Shown here: positions 33,732 to 42,608 of the stretch, piece after piece
How the letters are laid out: every line of letters begins with the position of its first letter
Position numbering within the stretch: position 1 is the stretch's first letter
Origin: an uncultured Eubacteriales bacterium
GTDB lineage: Bacteria > Bacillota > Clostridia > Peptostreptococcales > Anaerovoracaceae
Length of the DNA stretch: 64,000 nt
Reading direction: 5' to 3'
Assembly: GCA_902796965.1 (NCBI GenBank)
Contig: CADBRA010000052.1
Location: forward strand, 1-64,000
The notes under the pieces: model-generated
Seen by the model: the letters and a program-made list of their open reading frames with translations, nothing else
The model's database searches: none
What the model was told of the DNA's origin: nothing
Translations under genes and position numbers: made by a program

Positions 33732-35120
33732 ATGTCTGACAAATTATGGGGAGGACGCTTTACAAAAAATGAAAGCCAGTCGGCGCTGGAGTTCAATGCG
33801 TCCATAGATTTTGACAAAAGACTCTACCGCCAGGATATCGCAGGCAGCAGAGCTCACGCGGCTATGCTGGCGCGCTGCGGCATCATATCTCAAGAGGATG
33901 CTGACGCGATCGATAAAGGCCTCGAAGGCATACTTCACGACATCGAAGACGGGAAGATAGAATTCACAATAGACAACGAAGACATACACATGAATATCGA
34001 GAGCATACTCACGGAAAGGATAGGCCAGCCGGGCAAGCGTCTTCACACAGCACGAAGCAGAAATGATCAGGTCGCTGTCGACTTCAGGATGTGGACGCGC
34101 GAGGCCGTCGAAAAGACGATGGAAGATCTCAAACGTCTCATGCACTCGATATATAACCGCGCTGAAGCCGGGCAGGATGTGATCATGCCGGGATACACCC
34201 ATCTGCAGAGAGCGCAGCCTGTAACATTCGCCTTCTACATGATGGCATATTTTGAGATGTTCAAACGCGATTACAGCAGATTCAGCGACTGTCTCACACG
34301 CATGAACGAAAATCCTCTCGGTGCCGGCGCGATGTCCGGAACCGGATATGCCACTGACAGAGAATATCTGACAAAGAAGCTCGGCTTCAACCGTACGTGC
34401 GCCAACGCCATGGACGCTGTCAGCGACCGCGACTATGCGCTCGAATTCCTCAGCAGCGCTTCGATATGCGCTATGCACCTCTCGAGGTTCTGCGAGGAAC
34501 TCATACTCTGGAGCAGCGCTGAGTTCAGCTTTATAGAGATCGACGACGCCTACAGCACAGGCTCCAGCATCATGCCGCAGAAGAAAAATCCTGACATGGC
34601 GGAGCTCATCAGAGGAAAGACCGGACGGGTATACGGCGACATGATGACTCTGTTCACGATAATGAAGGGACTGCCTCTTGCCTACAACAAGGATATGCAG
34701 GAAGACAAGCCGCCTGTATTCGACGCATATGACACACTCTCGGCCTGCATAAACATATTTGCAGACATGCTTGATACTCTGACAGTAAAATCAGATAATA
34801 TGGAAAAGGCTGCTTCCAAGGGATTCACGAATGCCACAGACGCAGCTGATTACCTCGTGTCAAAGGGAGTTCCGTTCAGAGAATGCCATGCGATTATAGG
34901 CGAAATCGTGCTCTACTGTATAAGTCACGATAAGTCAATCGAAGAGCTGTCGCTCGACCAGCTGCAAGACTTCGCTCCTGAGTTCGACGAAGATGTATAT
35001 CAGAGAATAGACATACGCTCGTGCGTAAAGGCCAAGAAATCAGAGGGATCGACTTCATTCGAAAGTGTTAAGAACATGCTTTCCGATTCAAAGACATATC
35101 TCGATTCACTCAACAATTAA
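33732..35120 (+). CDS. argH: Argininosuccinate lyase
   Basis: ArgH splits argininosuccinate into arginine and fumarate. The fumarase/aspartase superfamily signature STGSSIMPQKKNPDMAEL holds the catalytic Ser; TARSRNDQVAVDFRMW and the N-terminal LWGGRFTK are canonical. 462 aa, normal length. Preceded by GAGGAGA. Last gene of the argGH unit. Confidence 0.97.
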   Translation: MSDKLWGGRFTKNESQSALEFNASIDFDKRLYRQDIAGSRAHAAMLARCGIISQEDADAIDKGLEGILHDIEDGKIEFTIDNEDIHMNIESILTERIGQPGKRLHTARSRNDQVAVDFRMWTREAVEKTMEDLKRLMHSIYNRAEAGQDVIMPGYTHLQRAQPVTFAFYMMAYFEMFKRDYSRFSDCLTRMNENPLGAGAMSGTGYATDREYLTKKLGFNRTCANAMDAVSDRDYALEFLSSASICAMHLSRFCEELILWSSAEFSFIEIDDAYSTGSSIMPQKKNPDMAELIRGKTGRVYGDMMTLFTIMKGLPLAYNKDMQEDKPPVFDAYDTLSACINIFADMLDTLTVKSDNMEKAASKGFTNATDAADYLVSKGVPFRECHAIIGEIVLYCISHDKSIEELSLDQLQDFAPEFDEDVYQRIDIRSCVKAKKSEGSTSFESVKNMLSDSKTYLDSLNN

Positions 35121-35211
35121 GCAGGAAAGGACAGGATCCGGTCAGCAGGCGCATATTGTGCATGACCGCACTTTCTGCTTCAAATAAATCTTAATCTGAT
35201 TCTGTTCAGAT

Positions 35212-35275
35212 AAAAAAAGAGATCCCGTACTCCTGAACTATCTTGATCTAAGATAGTTCAGGAGTACGGGATCTC
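35212..35275 (-). terminator. Perfect 26-bp hairpin terminator after the OYE gene
   Basis: Two perfectly complementary 26-base arms (35219-35244 and 35250-35275) enclose a GATCT loop. On the minus strand seven T residues follow. This is much longer than a usual intrinsic terminator and would be an RNase III substrate. Confidence 0.9.
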
Positions 35276-35309
35276 CGCCGTAATGCGGGGGTCTGTTTCA
35301 GCCTTTCTG

Positions 35310-36383
35310 TTATTTTTCTTCTTCGAGATTGAACCTGCATCTGTGACCCGGAGTACTGAAACATCCGTTGCATGATATGCACTTAGGCGTGTAATCTCTG
35401 TCTTCGCGCCATATATTCGGCAGCTCAGGTTCTCTGATAAGCGGACGCGATATAGAAATAAAATCTGCGTTTTCGTCGTCGAGAAGCGTCTCCATACTCT
35501 CAATGGTTCTGTTTCCTCCTACGAGAATTACAGGCATTTCCGAAATACTCTTGAGTGCCAGCCCGTAGTCTTTGAAATATGCCTCCTCTGAAGGCACTTC
35601 AAAACCTGTTTTAGATGTGTTTGCAGCACTCACTTCAAGTCCGTCGAGCCCATGTCTTTCCATCTGCTTGCACGCCATCAGAGCGTCTGATAGAGTAACG
35701 CCGCCTTCGACACCGTCGAAGAAATTGATTTTCGCGATGACTGTAAGTCCCGGAACAGCTTCTTTTACGGCATCGATTATGTCTGTCAGAATCCTCGCAC
35801 GTCTGTCAGCTGCCCCACCGAACCTGTCTTTTCTATGGTTGTGATAAGGACTGAAGAAACGGCTTAGAAAATAACCGTGCGCAGCGTGAATCTCAACGCC
35901 GTCAAAACCGGCTTCTGCAGCTCTCCGTGCAGCGTCGGCGAAATCTTTCACGATTCTGCATACATCATCTTCCATCATGTCATCGATCGAAACTTTTCTG
36001 CCGTCTTTCACAAAATACCCTGCGGCCAGCTGAGCGATGATTCTGCAGCCGTATCTGTGAACCTCATCTGCAAGGTTCCTGTACTGCGGAATAAGGCTGT
36101 CGCTGTCGAGCCGCATCGATCCCGCCGGCACATCATCAGTAGCGGACACTGCTGTAAATCCTGTTATGACTGCTCCTGCTCCTCCGCGCGCCAGATCTCT
36201 GTATATTCCTATGAGCTCATTCCCGAGAGAACCATCTTCTCCCGCCAGAGCTTCCCAAGTCGCGGAACGTATAAGCCTGTTTTTCAGACTCATATTTCCG
36301 ATATGAGCTTCCTCAAAAATTTTCTTTTCTGTTTTTTCCGGATCGGCGCCAAAGAACAAATCATCCTCGTTAATTACAGCCAT
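35310..36383 (-). CDS. NADH:flavin oxidoreductase, Old Yellow Enzyme family
   Basis: The 357-aa TIM-barrel flavoprotein carries the OYE/xenobiotic reductase features NRLIRSATWEALAGEDG, GVEIHAAHGYFLSRFFSPYHNHRKDRFGG (in part), VILVGGNRT and FISISRPLIREPELP. A C-terminal cluster CISCNGCF followed by a further Cys in the tail recalls the Fe-S-binding motif of the larger 2,4-dienoyl-CoA reductase type, but the second domain of that family is missing. Substrate unknown. It lies 48 nt after rpoD and ends at the 26-bp hairpin, so it may be read through from rpoD. Confidence 0.88.
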   Translation of the reverse strand: MAVINEDDLFFGADPEKTEKKIFEEAHIGNMSLKNRLIRSATWEALAGEDGSLGNELIGIYRDLARGGAGAVITGFTAVSATDDVPAGSMRLDSDSLIPQYRNLADEVHRYGCRIIAQLAAGYFVKDGRKVSIDDMMEDDVCRIVKDFADAARRAAEAGFDGVEIHAAHGYFLSRFFSPYHNHRKDRFGGAADRRARILTDIIDAVKEAVPGLTVIAKINFFDGVEGGVTLSDALMACKQMERHGLDGLEVSAANTSKTGFEVPSEEAYFKDYGLALKSISEMPVILVGGNRTIESMETLLDDENADFISISRPLIREPELPNIWREDRDYTPKCISCNGCFSTPGHRCRFNLEEEK

Positions 36384-36431
36384 ATCTCTCTCCCTTATTC
36401 TATATAAGTATAAGCATTACGCTGAAATACG

Positions 36432-37565
36432 CTAATCGTCGAGATATCCGTTCAGGATTTTTATCCTGCTCGGATGTTTGAGCTTTCTGATAGCCTTTGC
36501 CTCGATCTGACGTATTCTCTCGCGCGTAACATCCATTTGTTTGCCGACCTCCTCGAGCGTGCGCGGCCGGCCGTCCTTGAGTCCGAATCTGAGGCTCAAC
36601 ACTGCCTGCTCCCTCTCAGTAAGAGTGTCGAGCACTTCGACGAGCTGATCCTTGAGCATCGAGTACGCCGCTGCCTCGTCAGGCGTCACGATGTCATTGT
36701 CAGGTATGAAATCGCCGAGGTGGCTGTCGTCTTCTTCGCCTATCGGCGTTTCGAGCGAAACAGGCTCCTGTGCGATTCGCTGGATCTCCATGACTTTTTC
36801 GACTGTTATATCCATCTCGGCAGCGATCTCCTCAGGCGTCGGCTCGCGTCCGAGATCCTGCATGAGCTGCCTGGAAACTCTGACGAGCTTGTTGATCGTC
36901 TCGACCATATGAACAGGGATTCTGATAGTTCTCGCCTGATCCGCTATCGCCCTCGTTATCGACTGACGTATCCACCATGTGGCATATGTGCTGAACTTAT
37001 ATCCCTTCGTATAATCGAATTTGCTTACAGCCTTTATGAGACCGAGATTTCCTTCCTGAATTAGATCGAGAAACTGCATTCCGCGCCCGACATACCTCTT
37101 TGCGATGCTTACAACGAGTCTGAGATTGGCTTCGCACAGCTTTTTGCGTGCCTCCTCGTCACCCTCTTCTATCCGCTTCGCGAGCTCTATTTCCTCTTCT
37201 GCCGAAAGAAGCGGAACCTTTCCTATCTCCTTGAGATACATCCTGACAGGATCATCGACCGGAATGCCTGCCGACATATCCTTTTCGAAATTATCTGAAG
37301 ACCTCTTGCCCGAACCGCTGTTCGAATCTCCATCTTCCTCTATCTCTCTGAGGTCTGATTCATCGGGATCTGAATCCGCGATTATGTTGATTCCGTTTGA
37401 CTGCAGCTCCCTGACAACAGTAAGCTGCTGTTTCCTTGTGATATCAAGATCTCCGAACTCCTTCATTATCTCGTCATATGTCAGGACGCCTTCTTTTTTT
37501 CCTTTTTTTATGAGATTGTCCAGATTATCCCGAATGTCCACTCCACTGGCACTTTTTCCTGCCAT
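36432..37565 (-). CDS. rpoD: Principal RNA polymerase sigma factor (SigA/RpoD)
   Basis: This is the housekeeping sigma-70. The N-terminal region 1.1 is short, followed by an acidic linker ([16 protein letters not shown]). Region 1.2 is [21 protein letters not shown]; region 2 is [16 protein letters not shown] and [21 protein letters not shown], which reads the -10; region 4 is the [30 protein letters not shown], which reads the -35. 377 aa, typical of Clostridia. dnaG, often just upstream, is not here. The ribosome site GGGGGTGT follows a small hairpin (GATATC-TGATAA-GATATC). Confidence 0.97.
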   Translation of the reverse strand: MAGKSASGVDIRDNLDNLIKKGKKEGVLTYDEIMKEFGDLDITRKQQLTVVRELQSNGINIIADSDPDESDLREIEEDGDSNSGSGKRSSDNFEKDMSAGIPVDDPVRMYLKEIGKVPLLSAEEEIELAKRIEEGDEEARKKLCEANLRLVVSIAKRYVGRGMQFLDLIQEGNLGLIKAVSKFDYTKGYKFSTYATWWIRQSITRAIADQARTIRIPVHMVETINKLVRVSRQLMQDLGREPTPEEIAAEMDITVEKVMEIQRIAQEPVSLETPIGEEDDSHLGDFIPDNDIVTPDEAAAYSMLKDQLVEVLDTLTEREQAVLSLRFGLKDGRPRTLEEVGKQMDVTRERIRQIEAKAIRKLKHPSRIKILNGYLDD

Positions 37566-37849
37566 AAATAATACACCCCCGATATCTTATCAGATATCAG
37601 CCGAACAGCTTCCTCTGATGCGGAAATCCCGGCGCGCTCTTTCATCAGCTGAGATGAAAACCGATAACTTCCGTATAATTATGAAATAAAACCAGATAAA
37701 AATATCCGGCTCCTGTTATGTTCCGTTTCTCTATTCGTATATAGTTACCGTATTTTTATTTCCAGAACGCATAAGTTCTAAACACATCAGATGAATAAAA
37801 GATACGAAATACATGACTGATACTGAGAAATGTCTTTTACAACTGACAG

Positions 37850-37878
37850 TTGAATATTTGACTGCCGCACTCTATAAT
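37850..37878 (+). promoter_or_regulatory. Sigma-A promoter of the phosphodiesterase gene
   Basis: TTGAAT, 17-nt spacer, perfect TATAAT; predicted leader about 160 nt. Confidence 0.7.
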
Positions 37879-37948
37879 AGTCTATTATTGTATACGAAAT
37901 CAACAGCATGTGTCCACCCTTTTATTAAATAAAAATATCATACCCTGC

Positions 37949-37963
37949 GTCCCCTCCGGGGAC
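37949..37963. repeat. Mini-hairpin repeat (variant), GTCCCC-TCC-GGGGAC
   Basis: Perfect 6-bp stem with TCC loop, five bases before a second copy. The closing pairs differ from the usual GC-TCC-GC core, but the loop and the GTC/GAC ends are the same. Confidence 0.65.
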
Positions 37964-37968
37964 ATGAC

Positions 37969-37983
37969 GTCAGCGGAGCTGAC
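37969..37983. repeat. Mini-hairpin repeat, GTCAGC-GGA-GCTGAC
   Basis: Perfect 6-bp stem. Tandem with the copy at 37949 and located in a 5' leader. Confidence 0.7.
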
Positions 37984-38046
37984 CGAATACATATTTTCAG
38001 GGTGCTCACGAAAAGATTTCATTTTTGCTTCGAAAGGAACTCTAAT

Positions 38047-38598
38047 ATGAAAATACTTATAGCTTCTGACATCCACGGCAGCGCAGAATACTGCGAAATG
38101 CTGCTGAAAGCGTATAACGCAGTCAAACCCGACAGAATTCTGCTGCTTGGAGATCTGCTTTATCACGGACCGAGAAATGATTTGCCGCACGACTACGATA
38201 CGAAACGCACGATGGAGATACTCAACTCACTTAAGGATGATATCACCGCGGTTCGCGGAAACTGTGACGCCGAAGTCGATCAAATGGTTCTCGATTTTCC
38301 GATCATGAACGATTACGAGCAGATTGAGGCCGACGGTTTCAGGATATTCGCGACTCACGGCCACCATTACAATCCGCAGACACCGCCTCCGTTTGTCAGA
38401 ATGGATGTGCTGCTTAACGGCCACACTCACATACCTATGATAAAGCGGTGCGACGGATTCATATACGTAAATCCTGGCTCAGTCTCCATACCAAAAGCCG
38501 GCTCAGATCACAGCATTGCGATATTTGACAGAGGCGTTATAACGCTCAACAGACTCAGTGATCTCAGCGAATACGACCGCATAGATCTGGGGATCTGA
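38047..38598 (+). CDS. YfcE-like metallophosphodiesterase
   Basis: This small calcineurin-type phosphoesterase (183 aa) of the YfcE/MJ0936 family hydrolyses phosphodiesters using two metal ions. All five motifs are visible: ASDIHGS (about 6-12), LLGDLLYHG, VRGNCDAEVD, ATHGHHY and LNGHTHIP. AAAGGA stands eight bases before the ATG and fixes the start; a longer reading adds 15 residues. It has its own promoter and a bidirectional terminator, so it is monocistronic. Natural substrate unknown. Confidence 0.92.
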   Translation: MKILIASDIHGSAEYCEMLLKAYNAVKPDRILLLGDLLYHGPRNDLPHDYDTKRTMEILNSLKDDITAVRGNCDAEVDQMVLDFPIMNDYEQIEADGFRIFATHGHHYNPQTPPPFVRMDVLLNGHTHIPMIKRCDGFIYVNPGSVSIPKAGSDHSIAIFDRGVITLNRLSDLSEYDRIDLGI

Positions 38599-38658
38599 TC
38601 AATTGAAGCCTCCATGCATCGCAGCCCCGGCCTTACACAGATTTTATTATAGGCGCAC

Positions 38659-38709
38659 AAAGCCGTCCGGCAGCATTTTCGCAATCACGCAATGCCGCTG
38701 GACGGCTTT
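38659..38709. terminator. Bidirectional terminator between the phosphodiesterase gene and argC
   Basis: AAAGCCGTCC pairs with GGACGGCTTT, with inner GCATT / AATGC pairing. The plus side has TTTATTTCTTTATTT; the minus side is less T-rich. Confidence 0.8.
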
Positions 38710-38719
38710 ATTTCTTTAT

Positions 38720-39763
38720 TTATGGCGCTACAATCGTAAGCCCTGAAAGACCCTCGCCTTCGTCGAGACCACAGATTATGTTCATATTCTGTACTGCCTG
38801 TCCGGCTGCACCCTTAATCATGTTGTCAATGCAGCTTGAGATTATGACTCTGTGTGTCCTCTCATCGACTCTTGCGCTAAGGTCACAGTAGTTTGTCCCT
38901 ACTACAAAACGACTCTCGCACATGCCTCTCCGGATCCTGATGAATTTCTCGTCTCCGTATGCGTTCCCAAGAACATCATATATATCGTCCTCTGTGACAT
39001 TCTTATTTAAATCAGCGTAGATCGTAGCGAATATGCCTCGCTTCATCGGCATTAGGTGAGGAGTAAACTGCACCATTATGTTCTTTCCTGCCACCTTTGA
39101 AACTTCCTGCTCTATTTCAGGAGTATGCCTGTGATGTGCAATCCCATATGCCTTTACGCTCTCTCCCGCTTCGCTATAGAGCAGCGAAACATCTTTTTTG
39201 CGGCCCGAACCGGTGATTCCGCTTTTTGCGTCGATTATTATGTGACCCGTATCGATGAGACCGTCTTCCCTGACAAGCGCTGAAACAGCAAGTATGCTCG
39301 CTGTAGTGTAACATCCAGGATTCGCTATGAGTCTTGCTCCTTTTATCTGATTCCTCCACAGCTCAGGAAGTCCGTACACCTTCTCGGACAGCAGCTCCCT
39401 GGCTCCGTGCTTAGTCTTGTACCAGTCCTCGTAGACACTGGCATCGTCAAGTCTGTAGTCAGCGCTGAAATCTATCATTTTCTTTCCTGCTGCCATAGCT
39501 TTTTTCGCAATATCAAAGGAAAGTCCGTTCGGAAGCGCTGTAAATACGACGTCGACATCGCAGATCGCGTTTTCTGCTTCTTCAGTCGAAAGAAGAGTCT
39601 GATCGCAGATCTGATAGAACTGTGGATAAATGTCACTGAATTTTTCACCAGCGTATGAGTTTGAAGAAACGAAAGCTATCTCCGCCTCCGGGTGATTTGT
39701 GAGAATGCTCACGAGCTGCTGGCCAGCATAGCCTGTAGCTCCTAATACTCCTGCTTTTATCAT
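38720..39763 (-). CDS. argC: N-acetyl-gamma-glutamyl-phosphate reductase
   Basis: ArgC reduces N-acetylglutamyl phosphate to the semialdehyde with NADPH. The N-terminal Rossmann motif GVLGATGYAGQQLVSIL and the catalytic Cys in ANPGCYTTAS are present, as is the conserved HRHTPEIEQE. 347 aa, standard. It is third in an argB-argJ-argC run, 145 nt after argJ. AAGG lies eight bases before the ATG. Confidence 0.97.
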   Translation of the reverse strand: MIKAGVLGATGYAGQQLVSILTNHPEAEIAFVSSNSYAGEKFSDIYPQFYQICDQTLLSTEEAENAICDVDVVFTALPNGLSFDIAKKAMAAGKKMIDFSADYRLDDASVYEDWYKTKHGARELLSEKVYGLPELWRNQIKGARLIANPGCYTTASILAVSALVREDGLIDTGHIIIDAKSGITGSGRKKDVSLLYSEAGESVKAYGIAHHRHTPEIEQEVSKVAGKNIMVQFTPHLMPMKRGIFATIYADLNKNVTEDDIYDVLGNAYGDEKFIRIRRGMCESRFVVGTNYCDLSARVDERTHRVIISSCIDNMIKGAAGQAVQNMNIICGLDEGEGLSGLTIVAP

Positions 39764-39908
39764 TTTGCAACCTTATTTCTGTTTGTATTAATATATTTTA
39801 TTATGTATTTTTTAAATGCCGGCACTTTACGGATGTGTCAGCTAATAGAGCATATTCTGCGCGCCGGCAAGCTCCGGTTTATAACAGCGCCAGCACTGGC
39901 TGATTCGA

Positions 39909-41126
39909 TTACGATCTGTAATCTCCGTTGATCTTTACATATTCCTCTGTCAAATCGCAGCCCCAGCTCTTCGCCTGAGCCTCTCCGCTGTTGAGGTTTA
40001 CGCTGATGCGGATGCTGTCCTTTGTCAGTATTTCAGAAGCCTGTTCCTCATCGAATTTGAGCGGAACGCCTTTAAGGAAAACGTCGATGCTCCCTGCTTC
40101 ACTCTCAAACGATACATCCACTTTGTTCTGATCGAACTGAGCTCCTGAATAACCCATAGCACAGAGAACTCTGCCCCAGTTTGCATCAGCTCCGTGCATC
40201 GCAGCTTTTACGAGACTCGAACCCGCTACAGAACGCGCAAGCGTTCTTGCCTGATTAATGTCATCGGCGCCGTAAACATAAACTTCTATGAATCTCGTTG
40301 CACCTTCGCCGTCGGCTGCTATCGCCTTTGACAGAAATTCGGTGACATAATATACTGCTTCGCTGAAGCATTCGTAATCCTGAGTGTCAGGACGGTCTAT
40401 CAGCGTATTTCCCGCCTCGCCGTTCGCAATTATGGTCGCGGAATCATTTGTGCTCGTGTCGCCGTCGACAGTGACCATATTGAATGTTCCTGCCGTTACA
40501 TCTTTCTGTATCCTTGTGAGCATTTCCTTTGTTATATTGCAGTCTGTAGCCACAAAGGAAAGCATAGTTCCCATGTTAGGGTGAATCATGCCTGAACCCT
40601 TGGCGATTCCGCAGATATCAACGTCCTTTCCTGAAAGCTGCATTCTTAGATAAATGCTCTTTTCCTTTGTGTCCGTAGTCATGATGGCTTTTGCCAGATC
40701 ATCGCCGCCATCCCGAAGACTGTCGAGGCAATTGTCTATGCCGGCATTTATCTTGTCCATCGGCAGAGGAACGCCGATTACCCCTGTGCTGTAAGCGAGG
40801 ACCTCGTCAGAAGAAAATCCGAGCGCAGATGCCACCTTTGCAGTCTCCGATTCAGCGTCGTCAAGCCCCTGCTGGCCTGTGCACGCATTCGCATTGCCGC
40901 TGTTTATCACGAATGCTCTCGTCGTTTTGTTTTTAATGTGCTTCATATCGATCTGAACAGGCGCAGCTTTCACGATATTTGTGGTGAATACGCCGGCTGC
41001 TACAGCCGGTACATCGCTTACAACAAGGCCCATGTCAAGTTTTCCGCCTTTCTTGAGACCTGCTGAAACAGCCGCGGCTCTGAACCCCTTGACACAGGAA
41101 ATCGATTTGTTTTCCAGAATTTCCAT
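39909..41126 (-). CDS. argJ: Glutamate N-acetyltransferase / amino-acid acetyltransferase
   Basis: ArgJ recycles acetyl groups from N-acetylornithine to glutamate and, in bifunctional forms, also uses acetyl-CoA. It is made as a precursor that cuts itself before a Thr: the site is within KGSGMIHPNMGTMLSFVATD, with Thr in GTML (the usual motif reads ATML). NSGNANACTG and TVDGDTSTNDS are conserved. 405 aa. Between argB (18 nt upstream) and argC. Whether it also acts as the first enzyme cannot be decided by eye; no separate argA is in the window. Confidence 0.96.
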   Translation of the reverse strand: MEILENKSISCVKGFRAAAVSAGLKKGGKLDMGLVVSDVPAVAAGVFTTNIVKAAPVQIDMKHIKNKTTRAFVINSGNANACTGQQGLDDAESETAKVASALGFSSDEVLAYSTGVIGVPLPMDKINAGIDNCLDSLRDGGDDLAKAIMTTDTKEKSIYLRMQLSGKDVDICGIAKGSGMIHPNMGTMLSFVATDCNITKEMLTRIQKDVTAGTFNMVTVDGDTSTNDSATIIANGEAGNTLIDRPDTQDYECFSEAVYYVTEFLSKAIAADGEGATRFIEVYVYGADDINQARTLARSVAGSSLVKAAMHGADANWGRVLCAMGYSGAQFDQNKVDVSFESEAGSIDVFLKGVPLKFDEEQASEILTKDSIRISVNLNSGEAQAKSWGCDLTEEYVKINGDYRS

Positions 41127-41144
41127 ATCAGTTTTCTCCTTATG

Positions 41145-42008
41145 CTACCTGGTTACCATTGTACCTGAACCTGCATGTGTGAACAGCTCTATCAGCAGGC
41201 TGTGCTCCACACGTCCGTCTATTATCGCCACCTGGCCGGCGCCGTCATTAAGCGCGTCCATGCAGCACTGCATCTTGGGGATCATCCCTCCCGCAATGAT
41301 TCCGTTTTCTATATATTCTCTCGTCGTCTTTATATCTATGTGGGAAATGAATGAGCTCTCGTCGTTTATGTCTTTATAGAGGCCCTTTATATCTGACAGG
41401 AGTATCAGCTTCTCGGCTCCGAGTGCACCTGCTATAGCGCCGGCCGCAGTGTCGGCGTTTACATTATACGTACCGCCGTTTTCTCCAGCTGCAACAGGTG
41501 AAATGATAGGAACATAATCGGCGTTGATCAAATCTGCAAGAATCGCAGTGTTGACTTTTTTAATGGTTCCGACATATCCGAGATCAAGAGGCTCGCCGTC
41601 GTGGCCTTCTGCGATCTTCTTCTCGGCGATGAGCAGATTGCTGTCACGGCCTGAAAGACCTACAGCATGGATACCGTGCGCCGAAAGACATGCGCTGAGT
41701 TCTTTGTTTACAGAACCTGAGAGCACCATCTCAACTACCTGCATGACGTCTTCGTCTGTGACACGCTGTCCCTGTATGAACTTCACATCCAGGTCGACCT
41801 TGTCGAGCATTGCGTTTATTCTCTTGCCGCCGCCGTGAACTATCACTATATTTATGCCGACAAGCTTAAGCAGAGCTACATCTTCGATGAACTTCTTCTT
41901 GAGAACTTCGTTCTCCATAACGCTGCCGCCGTATTTTATAACGAATGTCTTGCCGTTGAACTGCTTGATATATGGCAGTGCTTCTATGAGTATTTCCGCT
42001 CTATTCAT
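41145..42008 (-). CDS. argB: Acetylglutamate kinase
   Basis: ArgB phosphorylates N-acetylglutamate. The phosphate-binding motif FVIKYGGSVMENE and the GGGKRIN loop are near the N-terminus, with NVNADTAAGAIAGALGAEKLILLSDI at the nucleotide site. 287 aa. It leads argB-argJ-argC behind a promoter with an ArgR-like palindrome. argD and argF, which follow in many Clostridia, are absent from the window. Confidence 0.96.
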   Translation of the reverse strand: MNRAEILIEALPYIKQFNGKTFVIKYGGSVMENEVLKKKFIEDVALLKLVGINIVIVHGGGKRINAMLDKVDLDVKFIQGQRVTDEDVMQVVEMVLSGSVNKELSACLSAHGIHAVGLSGRDSNLLIAEKKIAEGHDGEPLDLGYVGTIKKVNTAILADLINADYVPIISPVAAGENGGTYNVNADTAAGAIAGALGAEKLILLSDIKGLYKDINDESSFISHIDIKTTREYIENGIIAGGMIPKMQCCMDALNDGAGQVAIIDGRVEHSLLIELFTHAGSGTMVTR

Positions 42009-42058
42009 TTTTTATTCGTTCCCACTTTCCCTAATTCAATATTTCAAACGTTATTTTC

Positions 42059-42092
42059 GTATAATTATACATCGATATATATATTTATTCAA
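42059..42092 (-). promoter_or_regulatory. argB promoter with ArgR-like palindrome
   Basis: TTGAAT, 17-nt spacer, TATAAT on the minus strand. The -10 lies inside the perfect palindrome GTATAATTATAC (42059-42070), which shares ATGTATAATTAT with the argG upstream site. An ArgR/AhrC repressor bound there would occlude polymerase. Confidence 0.65.
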
Positions 42093-42124
42093 CGAATATA
42101 TAAAGAAATATATGCGGAAAATTT

Positions 42125-42607
42125 TTATTCTGCGACAAACAGTCCACTCTTGCCGCCATCCTTCTTTACAAGGCGTATATCTGTAATGCGCATTCCTCTG
42201 TCAATAGCCTTGCACATATCGTAAATCGTCAGTGCAGCGATTGCGACAGCGTTAAGTGATTCCATCTCTATTCCGGTCTTTCCTGTTGTGCTGGCCGAAG
42301 CCTCAATGTGGACAGCCGAATTTTCTTCGTCTATCCGGAAATCCATGTCCACGCCCGTGATGAAGATATTATGGCACATCGGTATGTTTCTTGCCGTGTT
42401 CTTCGCTGCCATTATTCCTGCTACCTGTGCCACTGACAGGACATCTCCCTTAGCGATGCTTCCTTCTTTTATGCGCTTGAGCGTCTCGGGCGCCATATAT
42501 ATACTTCCCTTGGCCACAGCAATTCTCTTTGTGTCCGGTTTATCGCCCACATTGACCATGTGCGGCCTGCCGTTTTTGTCTATATGAGTCAGCTTTTCCT
42601 CCATCAT
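42125..42607 (-). CDS. moaC: Cyclic pyranopterin monophosphate synthase
   Basis: MoaC, acting after MoaA, forms cyclic pyranopterin monophosphate, the first stable molybdopterin intermediate. Active-site segments are present with small changes: IPMCHNIFITGVDMDF (commonly MCHPL), TGKTGIEMESLNAV, DMCKAIDRGM and RLVKKDGGKSG. 160 aa, normal. It starts one base after the moaA stop. No other moa or moe gene follows. Confidence 0.93.
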   Translation of the reverse strand: MMEEKLTHIDKNGRPHMVNVGDKPDTKRIAVAKGSIYMAPETLKRIKEGSIAKGDVLSVAQVAGIMAAKNTARNIPMCHNIFITGVDMDFRIDEENSAVHIEASASTTGKTGIEMESLNAVAIAALTIYDMCKAIDRGMRITDIRLVKKDGGKSGLFVAE

Positions 42608-42608
42608 A

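Larger units (their letters stand above)
37566..38046. other. Divergent intergenic region of rpoD and a phosphodiesterase gene
   Basis: Contains the plus-strand promoter at 37850, a 160-nt leader for the phosphodiesterase with two tandem mini-hairpins, and the presumed but unassigned rpoD promoter on the left. No gene seen. Confidence 0.5.
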
